Positions 1-8,810 of a stretch of DNA of 64,000 bases are shown piece after piece. Numbering within the stretch: the first letter of the stretch is position 1; the number at the start of each line of letters is the position of its first letter. The DNA lies in NCBI RefSeq assembly GCF_019343195.1, contig NZ_RPHB01000011.1:1-64000 (forward strand). The letters are read 5' to 3'. Below the pieces are notes generated by a model. That model worked only from the letters and a program-made list of their open reading frames with translations, did not search any database and had not been told where the DNA came from. Both the position numbers and the translations under genes were made by a program. Origin of the DNA: Arthrospiribacter ruber (lineage in GTDB: Bacteria; Bacteroidota; Bacteroidia; Cytophagales; Cyclobacteriaceae).

Positions 1-1
1 A

Positions 2-499
2 ATAGTAAGAGGGAAAGAAAAAAAGCCTGTGGAGTTCGGCGCCAAAGCCCACATTCTTCAGGTTGATGGCCTTACTTTTATTGACAAACTGGATTTCAAT
101 GCCTTCAACGAGTGTACCAGACTTAAGCTGTCGGTAGCCAAACATAAAAGGTTTTTCGGCCCTGCAAAACAGCTTGGAGCTGACAGGATCTATGCTACCA
201 ACAAAAACCGTGTATTCTGCACTGGAAAAAAGATTTTTACCTGCTTCCCTAAAAAAGGTCCTAAAAAACTAAGCAAAGCTGAAAAAAACCTGAGCTCGGA
301 AATATCCAAACAGAGGGCCACTGTTATGGAAGGTGTTTTTGGAACAAACAAAAACTTTTACGGTCTGGGTAAAATCAAGGTCAAAGGGGAAAAGAGGGAG
401 AAGCTGATGATTTTTTTTGGTATTATGACGGCCAACGCTGTTCTGATCGCTAAAAGAAGGAAAGCCAAAGAAAGTCCAACTAAGCAAAAAGCAGCCTAG
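2..499 (+). CDS. IS transposase, C-terminal part (5' end outside window)
   Basis: The frame is open from base 2, so the gene begins before the window and only about 165 C-terminal codons are visible. It reads PVEFGAK near the left edge, then E-x2-FG-x2-K-x2-YGL-x2-IK and a final FFGIMTANAV stretch. This is the C-terminal DDE catalytic core and tail of IS5/IS1182-superfamily transposases, where the conserved E is the third acidic residue. The basic tail (KRRKAKE) is typical. No frameshift is seen in the visible part. The right inverted repeat could not be placed without the left end. The IS family is uncertain; the identity as a transposase is fairly secure. Confidence 0.8.
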   Translation: MVRGKEKKPVEFGAKAHILQVDGLTFIDKLDFNAFNECTRLKLSVAKHKRFFGPAKQLGADRIYATNKNRVFCTGKKIFTCFPKKGPKKLSKAEKNLSSEISKQRATVMEGVFGTNKNFYGLGKIKVKGEKREKLMIFFGIMTANAVLIAKRRKAKESPTKQKAA

Positions 500-816
500 A
501 AAAGCATCCAAAAAGCAACTTTATGGGATAGGTGTGCCCATACGGAAAATCCAGGTCATTTTCATACAATACCTGACCGTTAATTGTACTTTTTCAACCC
601 TAAATTGACTCCTGGATCAAGGGTCTTATACATAAAAAAAGAAAGTAGGATTTAGTTTCAACCCTACTTTCTAATTCCGGAGGAATTTTCCAAGAAGCCC
701 TAATTAAACATTCACCAGATAAGCAAACACCATTGCTTTTTGAAATAGAGTATGGCAAAATAAAGAATGTGAGATCTATCAAGTAGATTAAACATCCCTT
801 GCAGTCTGGATGGTTA
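500..816. other. Non-coding region right of the transposase, with a hairpin
   Basis: No credible gene is present. A perfect 10-bp stem (AGAAAGTAGG / CCTACTTTCT, 640-672) follows the transposase stop by about 140 bases and is preceded by seven A residues. On the minus strand it would therefore carry a T tract and could end transcription of the minus-strand isomerase-like gene, whose stop is at 817. The right terminus of the IS should lie in this stretch but could not be recognised. Confidence 0.4.
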
Positions 817-1803
817 TCAAGAAATCTCCATCCCGACTCTTTCCAGCAATGCCTTGGTAGCCTTGATCCCTTCTACTTCTGATAGATCGTTTCCTTCATA
901 TTCTATACCTACATAGCCCGTGTATCCGGCATCCTTGACAATCTGCATCATTTTGTAAAAATCTGTTTCCACGCAATTGCCTTCTGCATCAAAGTTATTG
1001 GCTTTTGCGCTTACGCCTTTGGCAAAAGGCATCATCTCTTTCACACCCTGGTAGCGGTCGTATTCTTCCACACATTCTCCTTCCCACTCGGTCTCTCCGG
1101 AGCGCTTGACACAGAAATTACCGAAATCAGGCAAAGTGCCACAATTGTCCATGCCGGTATTTTGAATGACTTGGGTAAGCCATTGACCATTGGAGGAGTA
1201 GCTGCCATGATTTTCCACTATTACATTTATTCCGTGGGGCTTGGCAAATTCTGATAGGTTGCGCAGACCATCTGTGGCCGCGGCCCCCACTTCTTCAGCG
1301 GTTCCCCGCCCAAAAGCATTGACCCTGATAGAATGACATCCCAGAAACTTGGCAGCTTCTACCCATTTTTTGTGGTCGTCTACAGATTTCATTCTGGCTT
1401 TTTGGTCCAAATCCCCCAAAAACCCTTCCCCATCCACCATGATCAATACGGACTCCATACCAAGGTCATTTACCCTTTTTTTCATCTCTCCAAGATAGTC
1501 CGTGTCTTTGGCTTTGTCCTTGAAAAAAGCATTCACATACTCTAAGGCATGAATGTCAAAAGTGTCTTTGGTAAACTTCGCAAAGTCCAGGTTGTCCAGT
1601 TCTCCTGCAAAAAGCATCTTGTGCAGCGACCATTGGGCCAATGAGATTTTGAAAAACATGTCTTTGGATGTTTCTGATACAGTTTCTTCACTTTTTTGGC
1701 TTGCACCTCCGCAGCTCTGCAGCAAAATTGGGCTGACAGAGGCGCCTATTCCAAGCAGGCCAAGATTTCGGATAAATGTTCTTCTCTGGGCATCGTTCTT
1801 CAT
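817..1803 (-). CDS. Exported sugar phosphate isomerase/epimerase-like TIM-barrel protein
   Basis: A protein of about 328 residues of the xylose-isomerase-like TIM-barrel superfamily. The start at 1803 is chosen because it gives a clean Tat-type signal (RRTFIRNLG near residues 7-15) followed by a lipobox-like ILLQSC with Cys31. The longer upstream start adds a non-signal leader. Metal-ligand-like acidic positions fit the family: VENHGSY in the middle and GIEYEG near the C-terminus. Such proteins in Bacteroidota are exported and often sit in sugar or inositol catabolic loci, but the substrate cannot be told from sequence. It is a single gene with no obvious operon partner. Confidence 0.8.
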   Translation of the reverse strand: MKNDAQRRTFIRNLGLLGIGASVSPILLQSCGGASQKSEETVSETSKDMFFKISLAQWSLHKMLFAGELDNLDFAKFTKDTFDIHALEYVNAFFKDKAKDTDYLGEMKKRVNDLGMESVLIMVDGEGFLGDLDQKARMKSVDDHKKWVEAAKFLGCHSIRVNAFGRGTAEEVGAAATDGLRNLSEFAKPHGINVIVENHGSYSSNGQWLTQVIQNTGMDNCGTLPDFGNFCVKRSGETEWEGECVEEYDRYQGVKEMMPFAKGVSAKANNFDAEGNCVETDFYKMMQIVKDAGYTGYVGIEYEGNDLSEVEGIKATKALLERVGMEIS

Positions 1804-2044
1804 AGTTTTGTAAGATTGGGTTTTTGTTGATGCCAAAATACCCAATTCCAAAATATGTTGCTAACCTTTCACGTAATTGCAAAATTTCTACATCTGCAAT
1901 TAGACCGGCTAACCAATTTAAAGAGGGACATAGATTCTTCCTTCGATATTAATAGATATTGGATATTCATAGATATTGGTTTGAAATCATAGGCTTATTC
2001 TATTTTGAAGATTCTACTTTTAAGAAGCCGTGAAATTATGAATC

Positions 2045-2076
2045 AAAAAAAGAGGCAAGACGAAACGCCTTGCCTC
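2045..2076 (-). terminator. Intrinsic terminator of the blaI-M56 operon
   Basis: On the minus strand GAGGCAAG and CTTGCCTC form a perfect 8-bp stem (2052-2059 with 2069-2076) around a 9-nt loop, directly followed by a run of seven U. It lies 28 bases after the stop of the M56 gene, the right place to end that transcript. Confidence 0.8.
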
Positions 2077-2103
2077 AATTGGTCCATCAAATAGCAATGG
2101 ATA

Positions 2104-3345
2104 TCAACTTAACTTAAATCTGATCGGCAATCGCATTCTGACAGCTACTTCACGGCCATTTTGTTTCCCAGGTATCCAGTCAGGAGATTGACGAATAACC
2201 CTGAGTGCTTCCTCGTCACAGCCACCGCCAATACCTCTGAGGATTTCCGGATTGGTTACCCTTCCATCCTTCTGAATTTCAAATACCACGTAGACCGTGC
2301 CCTCAATGCCCATTTCTTTGGCTTTATCCGGGTAATGCAAAGTCGAGCCCAGGAATTTACTCCACTCCTCCATTCCCCCTTCGAATTCCGGAGAATCTTC
2401 TACTACGTCGAAAATTTCATCTCCAGTTGAAGACAGGGTGTCAACGTCTAAAGGAATGTCCAAAGTCTCAGCAAAATCTTCCTCTTTGCCAGTGTCGCAG
2501 GCAAATACAACAAGCATAGCCGCCATCAATGGGAAGGCCAAGAGAAAAAGGGCCTTTTGAATGGCTTTTGGTTTTTCGTTTTTCATCATCATTTTGATTC
2601 GTTTTTTGGTTTGAAAATGGTTAAAGTTATTCATCAGCTGTCCGTGACTTTCTGTAATCAAAAGTCCCAGGAGTAATTTGGCATAATCGGTTTTTGGGTA
2701 GGTGTGGGTCACTTCCCTGTCAGCTTCAAATTCATGTACTTCTCTTAACTGCGCCTCGAAAAAAGTCCAAACGGGGTGAAACCATAGGATTGCACTGGCG
2801 AATTGGAAAAGCAAGAGATCAAGGGTATGCCACTTATCCGCGTGTACCGCCTCATGTTTGACGATCGGGTAGTGGTTTGGGTCCTCTGGGGCATATTCAG
2901 GCAGGAATATGTAGTGGAAAAAAGAGGCAGGTTGAAATTCCGGGTGGATGACAAGGCAGATACCATCTTGTTTGATTTTTCTGGACTTGCGGATTTTTTG
3001 GAAGGTAAGTAACAAGCCATACCCCAACATGCCAAGCTTCCAGGTAAAACCCAATAGGTAAACTCCTAGCAGAATGGGTATAATACCAATTTTTTGGTTT
3101 TGATTTTGGGTTTCTGAAAACTGAAACTCTGGTAGGTTGTAGGATAACAGTGCTGGAGCAAGTTCTGTGTTGTTACTTACAGGAATGGTGAGGAGAGGAA
3201 GTACCATTGCGAAAATCAATGCAATGATGAGGTAGGCCCGGTTCCAGGAAAAGAAAGTAGATCTTGCAAGGAAAATTCTGTAGAATAGGTATAGCAGTAA
3301 AATGGCCAGGCTTGCTTCCCAGAGGTAATTGAATAATGCGTTCAT
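2104..3345 (-). CDS. M56 (BlaR1-type) membrane metallopeptidase with TonB C-terminal domain
   Basis: 413 residues. N-terminal membrane helices (about 10-25, 35-55, 88-115) are followed by a zinc-protease motif HEAVH at 164-168 with a downstream glutamate region HEFEADRE, as in BlaR1/MecR1 M56 peptidases. A further membrane segment lies near 265-285. The C-terminal 95 residues are a TonB_C-like domain (FEGG, YPDKAKEMGIEGTVYVVFEI, IPGKQNG). There is no penicillin-binding sensor domain. M56-TonB fusions paired with BlaI repressors are common in Bacteroidota and are thought to sense envelope signals and cleave the repressor. The start overlaps the end of the blaI-like gene by 4 bases, so the two are translationally coupled. 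Confidence 0.9.
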   Translation of the reverse strand: MNALFNYLWEASLAILLLYLFYRIFLARSTFFSWNRAYLIIALIFAMVLPLLTIPVSNNTELAPALLSYNLPEFQFSETQNQNQKIGIIPILLGVYLLGFTWKLGMLGYGLLLTFQKIRKSRKIKQDGICLVIHPEFQPASFFHYIFLPEYAPEDPNHYPIVKHEAVHADKWHTLDLLLFQFASAILWFHPVWTFFEAQLREVHEFEADREVTHTYPKTDYAKLLLGLLITESHGQLMNNFNHFQTKKRIKMMMKNEKPKAIQKALFLLAFPLMAAMLVVFACDTGKEEDFAETLDIPLDVDTLSSTGDEIFDVVEDSPEFEGGMEEWSKFLGSTLHYPDKAKEMGIEGTVYVVFEIQKDGRVTNPEILRGIGGGCDEEALRVIRQSPDWIPGKQNGREVAVRMRLPIRFKLS

Positions 3346-3716
3346 GATTTGTTAGGGTTTTCGTGCTCATCTATCAGTTTTTTCAGTTCCTCAATTTCCT
3401 TATCGGAAACACCTTTTTCTTTTACCATAAAAGAAAGCACGTTTTTGATCGATCCATCAAAGTAGTTTTTTAGGAGACTGTTGAAGCTTTTGCTTCTGTA
3501 TTGCTCCTGTGAAATGATGGGAAAGTATTCATGGATGTTGCCATAGGTCTTATGGTCCAGATATCCTTTCTTTTCGAGTTGTTTGATATTGGATGCCAAG
3601 GTCGTGTAGGGAGGCTTTGGTTCGGGGAGTTCGTTGAGGATATCTCTGACAAATCCCTTTTCCAAGCTCCAAAAGACCTGCATCAATTGCTCTTCATTGT
3701 GTGTTAATGGTTCCAT
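3342..3716 (-). CDS. BlaI/MecI/CopY-family transcriptional repressor
   Basis: 124 residues, the normal length for the family. The N-terminal 80 residues form a winged helix (LTHNEEQLMQVFW at the start, then a recognition-helix region with PPYTTLASNIKQLEKKGYL), and the rest is the dimerisation/cleavage region. Proteins of this family repress their own operon and are inactivated by the cognate M56 protease, which is the next gene (4-base overlap). An inverted repeat just upstream (3750-3764) is the likely operator. The sequence does not show which inducer or regulon is involved. Confidence 0.92.
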   Translation of the reverse strand: MEPLTHNEEQLMQVFWSLEKGFVRDILNELPEPKPPYTTLASNIKQLEKKGYLDHKTYGNIHEYFPIISQEQYRSKSFNSLLKNYFDGSIKNVLSFMVKEKGVSDKEIEELKKLIDEHENPNKS

Positions 3717-3720
3717 AGTT

Positions 3721-3773
3721 CAAACGTAATACTAAAAAATTAATATTCCTACGAAAAAGTCGTAAATCTACGA
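3721..3773 (-). promoter_or_regulatory. Candidate BlaI-type operator and promoter of the blaI-M56 operon
   Basis: TACGA-N5-TCGTA (3750-3764) is a perfect dyad. A third TACGA half-site follows at 3769-3773, at helical-turn-like spacing. On the minus strand a TACGTTTG box (3721-3728) matches the Bacteroidota -7 element TAnnTTTG and ends only 4 bases before the ATG at 3716, so the transcript may be nearly leaderless. The operator would then sit at or just upstream of the -33 region. Assignment to this repressor rests on position. Confidence 0.6.
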
Positions 3774-3819
3774 AAAAAATGTAATAGGGAGGGGGTGTTT
3801 TGTGGGTAACTATTATAAT

Positions 3820-4015
3820 ATTAAGGATTTACGATTTACAAAATACGATTTACGAGGCTTTTAGGCTATCATTCCTTCTTGATTCATTATCCGAAATTTT
3901 AAAATATTTAAATATCGAACACAGAACATCGAATAATGAATGTTGAAGTATCTTCCTTCCTCCTTCCTCCTTCATCCCTCATCCCTCATCAATTCAACCC
4001 TTTCCCCTTCCTTCC
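3820..4015. repeat. Low-complexity and dispersed-repeat intergenic stretch
   Basis: Between the divergent blaI promoter and the nitroreductase stop, the DNA reads as short direct repeats (TACGATTTAC twice, 3828-3855), then TCGAA-type runs, then a pyrimidine-rich CTTCCTCC/CATCCCT block (3950-3990). Similar stretches are familiar from Bacteroidota intergenic DNA. No gene is supported here. Confidence 0.5.
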
Positions 4016-4019
4016 AATT

Positions 4020-4751
4020 CTATTTTTCAAAAATCACTTCCTCACTTGGAACCCTGAATCTTTCTCCGTAGATCCCTTCGGGAAGACCTTTTCCGCAAGC
4101 GATGATCATGGAGATTTCGGCGGATGCCGGTAGATCAAGTAGTTTTATTACCCGCTTGGAATCAAATCCTTCCAATGGACAGGTGTCGTAACCCTTGGAT
4201 TTCATAGCATACATAAAGGTCATGGCCGATAAGGCAACACTTTTGTGAACTGAAATCCTCACATCCGTTTCTGATACTTCCCTCACCATGGGTCTGGAAA
4301 GCCCCACTACCCAGGCAATAAGTTGTTTGGTCCCGGACCAAAATGGATACTTGGCATAAAGTCTTGGTATCAACTTCCCATAATAGGCCAATACCTGTTT
4401 TTGTTTTTTGGCATTTGAGCCATTGTAGCTTTCTTTCACTTTATCATAATTAGCCTGAGTCGTCTTCTTCCACTTATCTCTCCTTGCCACTACCACCACC
4501 AATTCCCTGGCAGTTTTGGCTGCTTTTTGCCTCATGCATATCTCTGCCAATTTGTTTTTAAGGTTAGAGTATTCCGGTACCCTATAAAATTCCCACAACT
4601 GTAGGTTGGAGCTATTGGGTGCCAAAGTGGACAGTTCCAGGCATGATCTGACCACATCGTGATCGAAGTCGCCGTTTTGATCAAAGATCCTCACGGACCT
4701 TCTTGCCTTTACTACATCAAAAAATCCTGTTTCCTGTATGAAATCCTTCAT
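4020..4751 (-). CDS. Nitroreductase family protein
   Basis: 243 residues, in the range of FMN-dependent nitroreductases. The N-terminus carries the family signature VVKARRSVRIFD (FMN phosphate-binding arginines), and TLAPNSSNLQLWEF matches the usual APSSxNxQPW-type segment. The C-terminal part has the SAMTFMYAMKSKGYDTCPLEGFD segment (membrane- or dimer-facing helix, then a GFD/E motif) common in NfnB/YdgI-like members. Expected reaction: NAD(P)H-dependent reduction of nitro compounds or quinones in the cytoplasm. It is monocistronic, with about 100 bases to the divergent DUF5687 gene. Confidence 0.88.
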   Translation of the reverse strand: MKDFIQETGFFDVVKARRSVRIFDQNGDFDHDVVRSCLELSTLAPNSSNLQLWEFYRVPEYSNLKNKLAEICMRQKAAKTARELVVVVARRDKWKKTTQANYDKVKESYNGSNAKKQKQVLAYYGKLIPRLYAKYPFWSGTKQLIAWVVGLSRPMVREVSETDVRISVHKSVALSAMTFMYAMKSKGYDTCPLEGFDSKRVIKLLDLPASAEISMIIACGKGLPEGIYGERFRVPSEEVIFEK

Positions 4752-4849
4752 TTGGTCAATTAATTTAACTAATTGTAAATGCTTTTTTTAGTTTTACTTC
4801 AAAGAGTTTTAAAATTACACTAATTTCCCATCAACATTAAATTAGCACT

Positions 4850-6337
4850 ATGGTATTACAGCTGATCAGACTGGAATTGCTCAAAAGCATGCGGTCTACC
4901 TCCTTTGCCAAGTCAGCACTGGTGGCGATTTTTCTGGCCTTCTTGGCAATCGTACTTTTGGCCTACGTCCTGCTTTTGGGGATTGTTCTGAAAGATGTTT
5001 TGGAAAAAGTGCTCGAAAGTCAGGATGCTTATGCTACGCTGAGTGGAGGATTGATTTATTTTTTCCTTTTTGAGTTTATGTACCGGTATTTTACACAGCA
5101 GCTGCCTGTGATTGAAATGGAGCGTTTTTTACACCTTCCAATCAGCAAAAGCAAGATCATACATTTTCTTTTGGGAAGGTCATTTATTTCTCCGCTCACG
5201 CTTATAGTGCCGCTCTTATTTGGGCCATTTGCTATCAGGGAAGTATTGCCACGATTTGGAGATGTGGCAGCCATTTCTTGGATTGCTTCGGTGATCCTGA
5301 CCAGTTGGTCATTGCATTGGCTGATGCTGTGGTTCAAGCAGAAATTTGAAGACAGCCTTATGGGTATAGGGATTGTGTTTGCAGTGCTCCTTTTGGGAGC
5401 AGGCTCCAATTATCTTGGCTGGTACAACTTAGGTGAAATCCTCCGTCCGGTGTTTGACTGGTCATTGACTTCTCCTCTCCCGGTACTGATCATGCTGGGT
5501 GTATTTGTGGGCATGTACCAGTTGGCTTTTATGTACTACCGCAGCAACGCCTACCTGGAAGACCTTACCGAGGAAGAAAACATCCGATTTGTCAATCAGG
5601 AGCTTGGTTTTCTGTCAAGATTCGGTCTGGCAGGTGAATTTGCCAATCTGGAATGGAAACTCATTATCAGGCATAAAAAGCCCCGTACCTACCTGATGCT
5701 GGCAGGCTTCTTTTTGTTATATGGACTGATATTCTATACCAATCCACAATACAAAACTGAGGAAGGTTTCAACCATTTATTTGTCTTCGTAGGTTCCTTC
5801 ATCACTGGCATATTTATGCTGCAGTATGGTCAGCTCTTTCTTAGCTGGAATTCAGCCAACTTTGATTTTTTTCTACAAAAAAGAGAGGGAGTCGAGGCTT
5901 TGGTGATGGGAAAATACCTGCTTTTCGTAGTTGTTTCGGTCCTATGCTTACTTGCTTCCATTCCCTATGCCTATTTTGGCTGGGACATTCTTTTGATCCA
6001 TGTGGCCGCATTCTTTTTCAACATGGGTGTGGTGATGCACATGGTGGTCTATCTTTCTCTTTGGAAGCCGAAGCCTATGGACCTGAATAAGGGCGCTATG
6101 TTCAATTACGAAGGGGTTGGGATTGCCCAGTTTTTGATGATTATCCCCATGATGGTGGCTCCTTATGCCATCTACCTTCCTTTTGCGCTGATCTTCAGTC
6201 AGTACATCGGCTTAGTTGCCATGGCCATTGCAGGAATGGCTGGAATAATTGCATTTAAACCACTTTCCAAGCTTTCGGTAAAGCGGGTACTCAATAACAG
6301 ATATGAAATCTCATCCTCATTCAGACAAGAAATATGA
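4850..6337 (+). CDS. DUF5687 family ABC-exporter membrane subunit
   Basis: 495 residues with roughly a dozen hydrophobic segments spread over the length, starting with LIRLELLKSMRSTSF and a long helix at about 20-45. This is the layout of Bacteroidota DUF5687 proteins, which pair with a stand-alone ABC ATPase. The next gene is such an ATPase and starts inside this stop codon (ATGA overlap), supporting a two-component exporter in the inner membrane. The substrate is unknown. Confidence 0.85.
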   Translation: MVLQLIRLELLKSMRSTSFAKSALVAIFLAFLAIVLLAYVLLLGIVLKDVLEKVLESQDAYATLSGGLIYFFLFEFMYRYFTQQLPVIEMERFLHLPISKSKIIHFLLGRSFISPLTLIVPLLFGPFAIREVLPRFGDVAAISWIASVILTSWSLHWLMLWFKQKFEDSLMGIGIVFAVLLLGAGSNYLGWYNLGEILRPVFDWSLTSPLPVLIMLGVFVGMYQLAFMYYRSNAYLEDLTEEENIRFVNQELGFLSRFGLAGEFANLEWKLIIRHKKPRTYLMLAGFFLLYGLIFYTNPQYKTEEGFNHLFVFVGSFITGIFMLQYGQLFLSWNSANFDFFLQKREGVEALVMGKYLLFVVVSVLCLLASIPYAYFGWDILLIHVAAFFFNMGVVMHMVVYLSLWKPKPMDLNKGAMFNYEGVGIAQFLMIIPMMVAPYAIYLPFALIFSQYIGLVAMAIAGMAGIIAFKPLSKLSVKRVLNNRYEISSSFRQEI

Positions 6338-7029
6338 TAGATATTCAAGGACTAAAAAAACAATATAAAAGCACCGTGGTACTGGATATTCCGGAGCTTT
6401 TCATCCCCAAATCCGAGTGCTTTGGCTTGGTGGGTAACAATGGTGCGGGAAAAACCACCTTATTTAGGATCATCCTTGATCTGGTACGGGCGACCGAAGG
6501 CAATGTGCGCATTGATGAAGAAGATGTCAGTCAGACTGAAAACTGGAAATGGAAGGTAGGGGCTTATCTGGATGAACATATGCTCTTATCTTATCTCACC
6601 CCAGATGAGTATTTTGAAGCCTTGAGGAAAATTTACAGGCTTTCAGAGGATGACCTGAAATTGCATTTGGCGAGATTTGAAGAGCTGTTCAATGGGGAAA
6701 TTTTAGGGAAAAAGAAATATATCCGTGACCTCTCTAAGGGAAATCTTAAGAAGGTGGGTATCGCGGCAGCCATGATGGGCAACCCTGAGGTGGTGATGCT
6801 CGATGAACCTTTTGAAAACCTCGATCCAAGTTCACAAAACAGGCTTAAGAGACTGGTTCTTCATGAAAAGGAAAATTCTCAGGTCACTTTCCTGATTTCC
6901 AGTCATGACCTCAATCATGTGACCGATATTTGTGACAGGATTGTATTGTTGGAAAAAGGCAATGTAATCAAAGATATCAAGGAAAAAGCGATCATGGTAG
7001 ATGAGCTGAATGCCTATTTTGGAACCTAA
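6334..7029 (+). CDS. ABC transporter ATP-binding protein
   Basis: 231 residues. Walker A GNNGAGKT at 34-41, the signature LSKGN at 133-137 (a variant of LSGGQ), Walker B VVMLDE at 153-158, and the H-loop SSHDLNH near 188. This is a typical single nucleotide-binding subunit of an exporter of the ABC-2/CcmA type. It is coupled by 4-base overlap to the DUF5687 membrane protein and should energise it. Confidence 0.93.
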   Translation: MIDIQGLKKQYKSTVVLDIPELFIPKSECFGLVGNNGAGKTTLFRIILDLVRATEGNVRIDEEDVSQTENWKWKVGAYLDEHMLLSYLTPDEYFEALRKIYRLSEDDLKLHLARFEELFNGEILGKKKYIRDLSKGNLKKVGIAAAMMGNPEVVMLDEPFENLDPSSQNRLKRLVLHEKENSQVTFLISSHDLNHVTDICDRIVLLEKGNVIKDIKEKAIMVDELNAYFGT

Positions 7030-7080
7030 ATCAGAACAGGTTTTTGAAGAGTGTTCTGAACAGGAAAAAATAATTGTATC

Positions 7081-8307
7081 GTGAAAGAAGAAAGAAGGTC
7101 TTTTTTGAAAAAACTGGGTATGGCTTCCTTAAGTGCAGCGCTGGGGACTGAGATTGTATTTGCGGGAAATTTTCCCACAGGATATGTGCCAGTTGGCTTA
7201 GCCGAGCAGGATTCTCTCAAATCCTTGGGTAAGGATCCAGCTTTGAAAGTATTGAATGACCGACCGTGGAACGTGGAGACACCCATCCACCTGCTCGATG
7301 ACAAGGTTACTCCGGCGGAGAAAATGTTTGTCCGCAATAATGGACTTTTGCCTGAAAACATTGATGCATCTGCATGGACTTTGGCTGTGCAGGGTGAGTC
7401 GGTGCCTGAGGAAAAAAACTATACTTTGGCAGAGCTTAAAAGTAAATTCAGGCAATATACTTATCAGCTCACACTGGAATGTGGTGGCAATGGACGTGGA
7501 GAATTTTATCCCCCCGCTGAAGGCAATCAATGGGGACAGGGAGCTGTTTCCTGCGCCTTATGGACCGGTATCAGACTCAGTGATCTTCTCCGAGATGCCG
7601 GGGTAAAAAAGGACGCGGTGTATGTAGGCTATTACGGTGCAGATGCCCATTTGAGCGGAGATCCTAAGAAGGAATCTATTTCTCGGGGTATTCCCATTGA
7701 AAAAGCCATGCAGGAAGAAACATTAATAGCTTTTCAGATGAACGGAAAGGACATTCCTTTGGCACATGGTCATCCCTTGAGGTTGGTGGCGGGAGGCTAT
7801 CCTGCTTCAGTTTCGGGGAAGTGGCTGAAAACAATTGCCGTGAGGAATAAAGTCCACGACGGTTCAAAAATGGAATCCCCTTCTTATAGAGTTCCCATTG
7901 AGCCAGTGGAGCCAGGGGAGAGAACCTCAGATGACAATATGCGGATTATCGAATCCATGCCGGTCAAATCCATTATTACTTTTCCCAAGTCAGGAGCTGA
8001 ATTTCCTTTGGGCAGGACTTTGGATATCAGGGGACATGCTTGGGCAGGAGAGGAATCAGTCAGCAAAGTGTCCTACTCCATAGATTTTGGTGTGACCTGG
8101 CAGGCATGTACATTAGAAAAGCCGGTCAACAGATTTGCTTGGCAGCATTTTCAGGCCCAGATCAAGTTTCCTAAAAAGGGATATTACGAAGTTTGGGCCA
8201 TGGCCACGGATGACAAGGGGCGCAGCCAACCTATGGTTGTTCCCGGATGGAATCCCAAAGGTTACCTCAATAATGCCTGTCACAGAATTGCAGTCAAAGT
8301 AAGCTGA
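7081..8307 (+). CDS. Sulfite oxidase-like molybdopterin oxidoreductase (SorA/SoxC type)
   Basis: 408 residues, starting at GTG. The next ATG (residue 14) would remove the twin-arginine motif RRSFLKK at residues 5-11, so GTG is preferred. After the Tat signal comes a sulfite-oxidase molybdopterin domain with TLECGGNGR, where Cys134 should be the Mo-thiolate ligand, then GxPxxHGxPLRL-like DIPLAHGHPLRLVAGGYP, and a C-terminal dimerisation domain (about 300-408). It is expected to work in the periplasm, oxidising sulfite or a related substrate. A heme-c protein gene starts 2 bases after the stop, matching SorAB/SoxCD-like pairs. The substrate is inferred. Confidence 0.87.
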   Translation: MKEERRSFLKKLGMASLSAALGTEIVFAGNFPTGYVPVGLAEQDSLKSLGKDPALKVLNDRPWNVETPIHLLDDKVTPAEKMFVRNNGLLPENIDASAWTLAVQGESVPEEKNYTLAELKSKFRQYTYQLTLECGGNGRGEFYPPAEGNQWGQGAVSCALWTGIRLSDLLRDAGVKKDAVYVGYYGADAHLSGDPKKESISRGIPIEKAMQEETLIAFQMNGKDIPLAHGHPLRLVAGGYPASVSGKWLKTIAVRNKVHDGSKMESPSYRVPIEPVEPGERTSDDNMRIIESMPVKSIITFPKSGAEFPLGRTLDIRGHAWAGEESVSKVSYSIDFGVTWQACTLEKPVNRFAWQHFQAQIKFPKKGYYEVWAMATDDKGRSQPMVVPGWNPKGYLNNACHRIAVKVS

Positions 8308-8309
8308 TT

Positions 8310-8777
8310 ATGGGGCAGGAGGAGATCAGGAAACTTTTGTTAACCATTACTTCACTTGGCGTACTTATGCTTGGGCTTATAGTAATGGCAATAGCTCTTG
8401 TGCTGACTGTTCAGTTTCAACCAAAATGGCTTGAATCATGGTTTTCCCAACCTGAAAAAAAGGAGGTGTTGCTGGCTGAAGAAACAGAGGAAGAATGGAC
8501 TTCTGAGCGCTTGGAAGAAGTAGGCTTGGTGGAAGGGGAAGGCTTACAGTTGGTTTTGGCCAACTGCACAAATTGTCACTCTGCCAAGTTGGTGACGCAG
8601 AACAGGTTCACCCGTGAAGGCTGGCTTCAAGTAATCCGTTGGATGCAGGAAACCCAGGGTTTTTGGGATTTGGGTCAAAACGAGGAGGCCATATTGGATT
8701 ATTTATCCACTCACTTTGCTCCAGAACCAAGAGGGCGGAGAATGCCACTTGAAGTGGAATGGTACAGCTTGGAGTAG
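8310..8777 (+). CDS. Membrane-anchored monoheme cytochrome c, partner of the sulfite oxidase-like protein
   Basis: 155 residues. One N-terminal membrane helix (about 10-35) is followed by an acidic linker and a single heme-binding CTNCH motif (Cys86, Cys89, His90). A downstream WMQETQGFW segment and a late RRMP provide possible Met axial ligands. Two bases separate it from the molybdoenzyme gene, so the pair should be co-expressed, with this protein accepting electrons in the periplasm like SorB. Membrane anchoring is seen in the sequence; electron transfer is inferred from the family and the pairing. Confidence 0.82.
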   Translation: MGQEEIRKLLLTITSLGVLMLGLIVMAIALVLTVQFQPKWLESWFSQPEKKEVLLAEETEEEWTSERLEEVGLVEGEGLQLVLANCTNCHSAKLVTQNRFTREGWLQVIRWMQETQGFWDLGQNEEAILDYLSTHFAPEPRGRRMPLEVEWYSLE

Positions 8778-8810
8778 GGGGTGTGGCGTCATCGTATTCT
8801 ATGTCGGGAA

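Noticed and set aside
600-782. 60-codon minus-strand ORF
   Set aside because: It runs through the hairpin at 640-672, has no family features and looks like chance.
3936-4133. 65-codon plus-strand ORF
   Set aside because: It is built from pyrimidine-rich repeat DNA and the end of the nitroreductase gene in the other strand.
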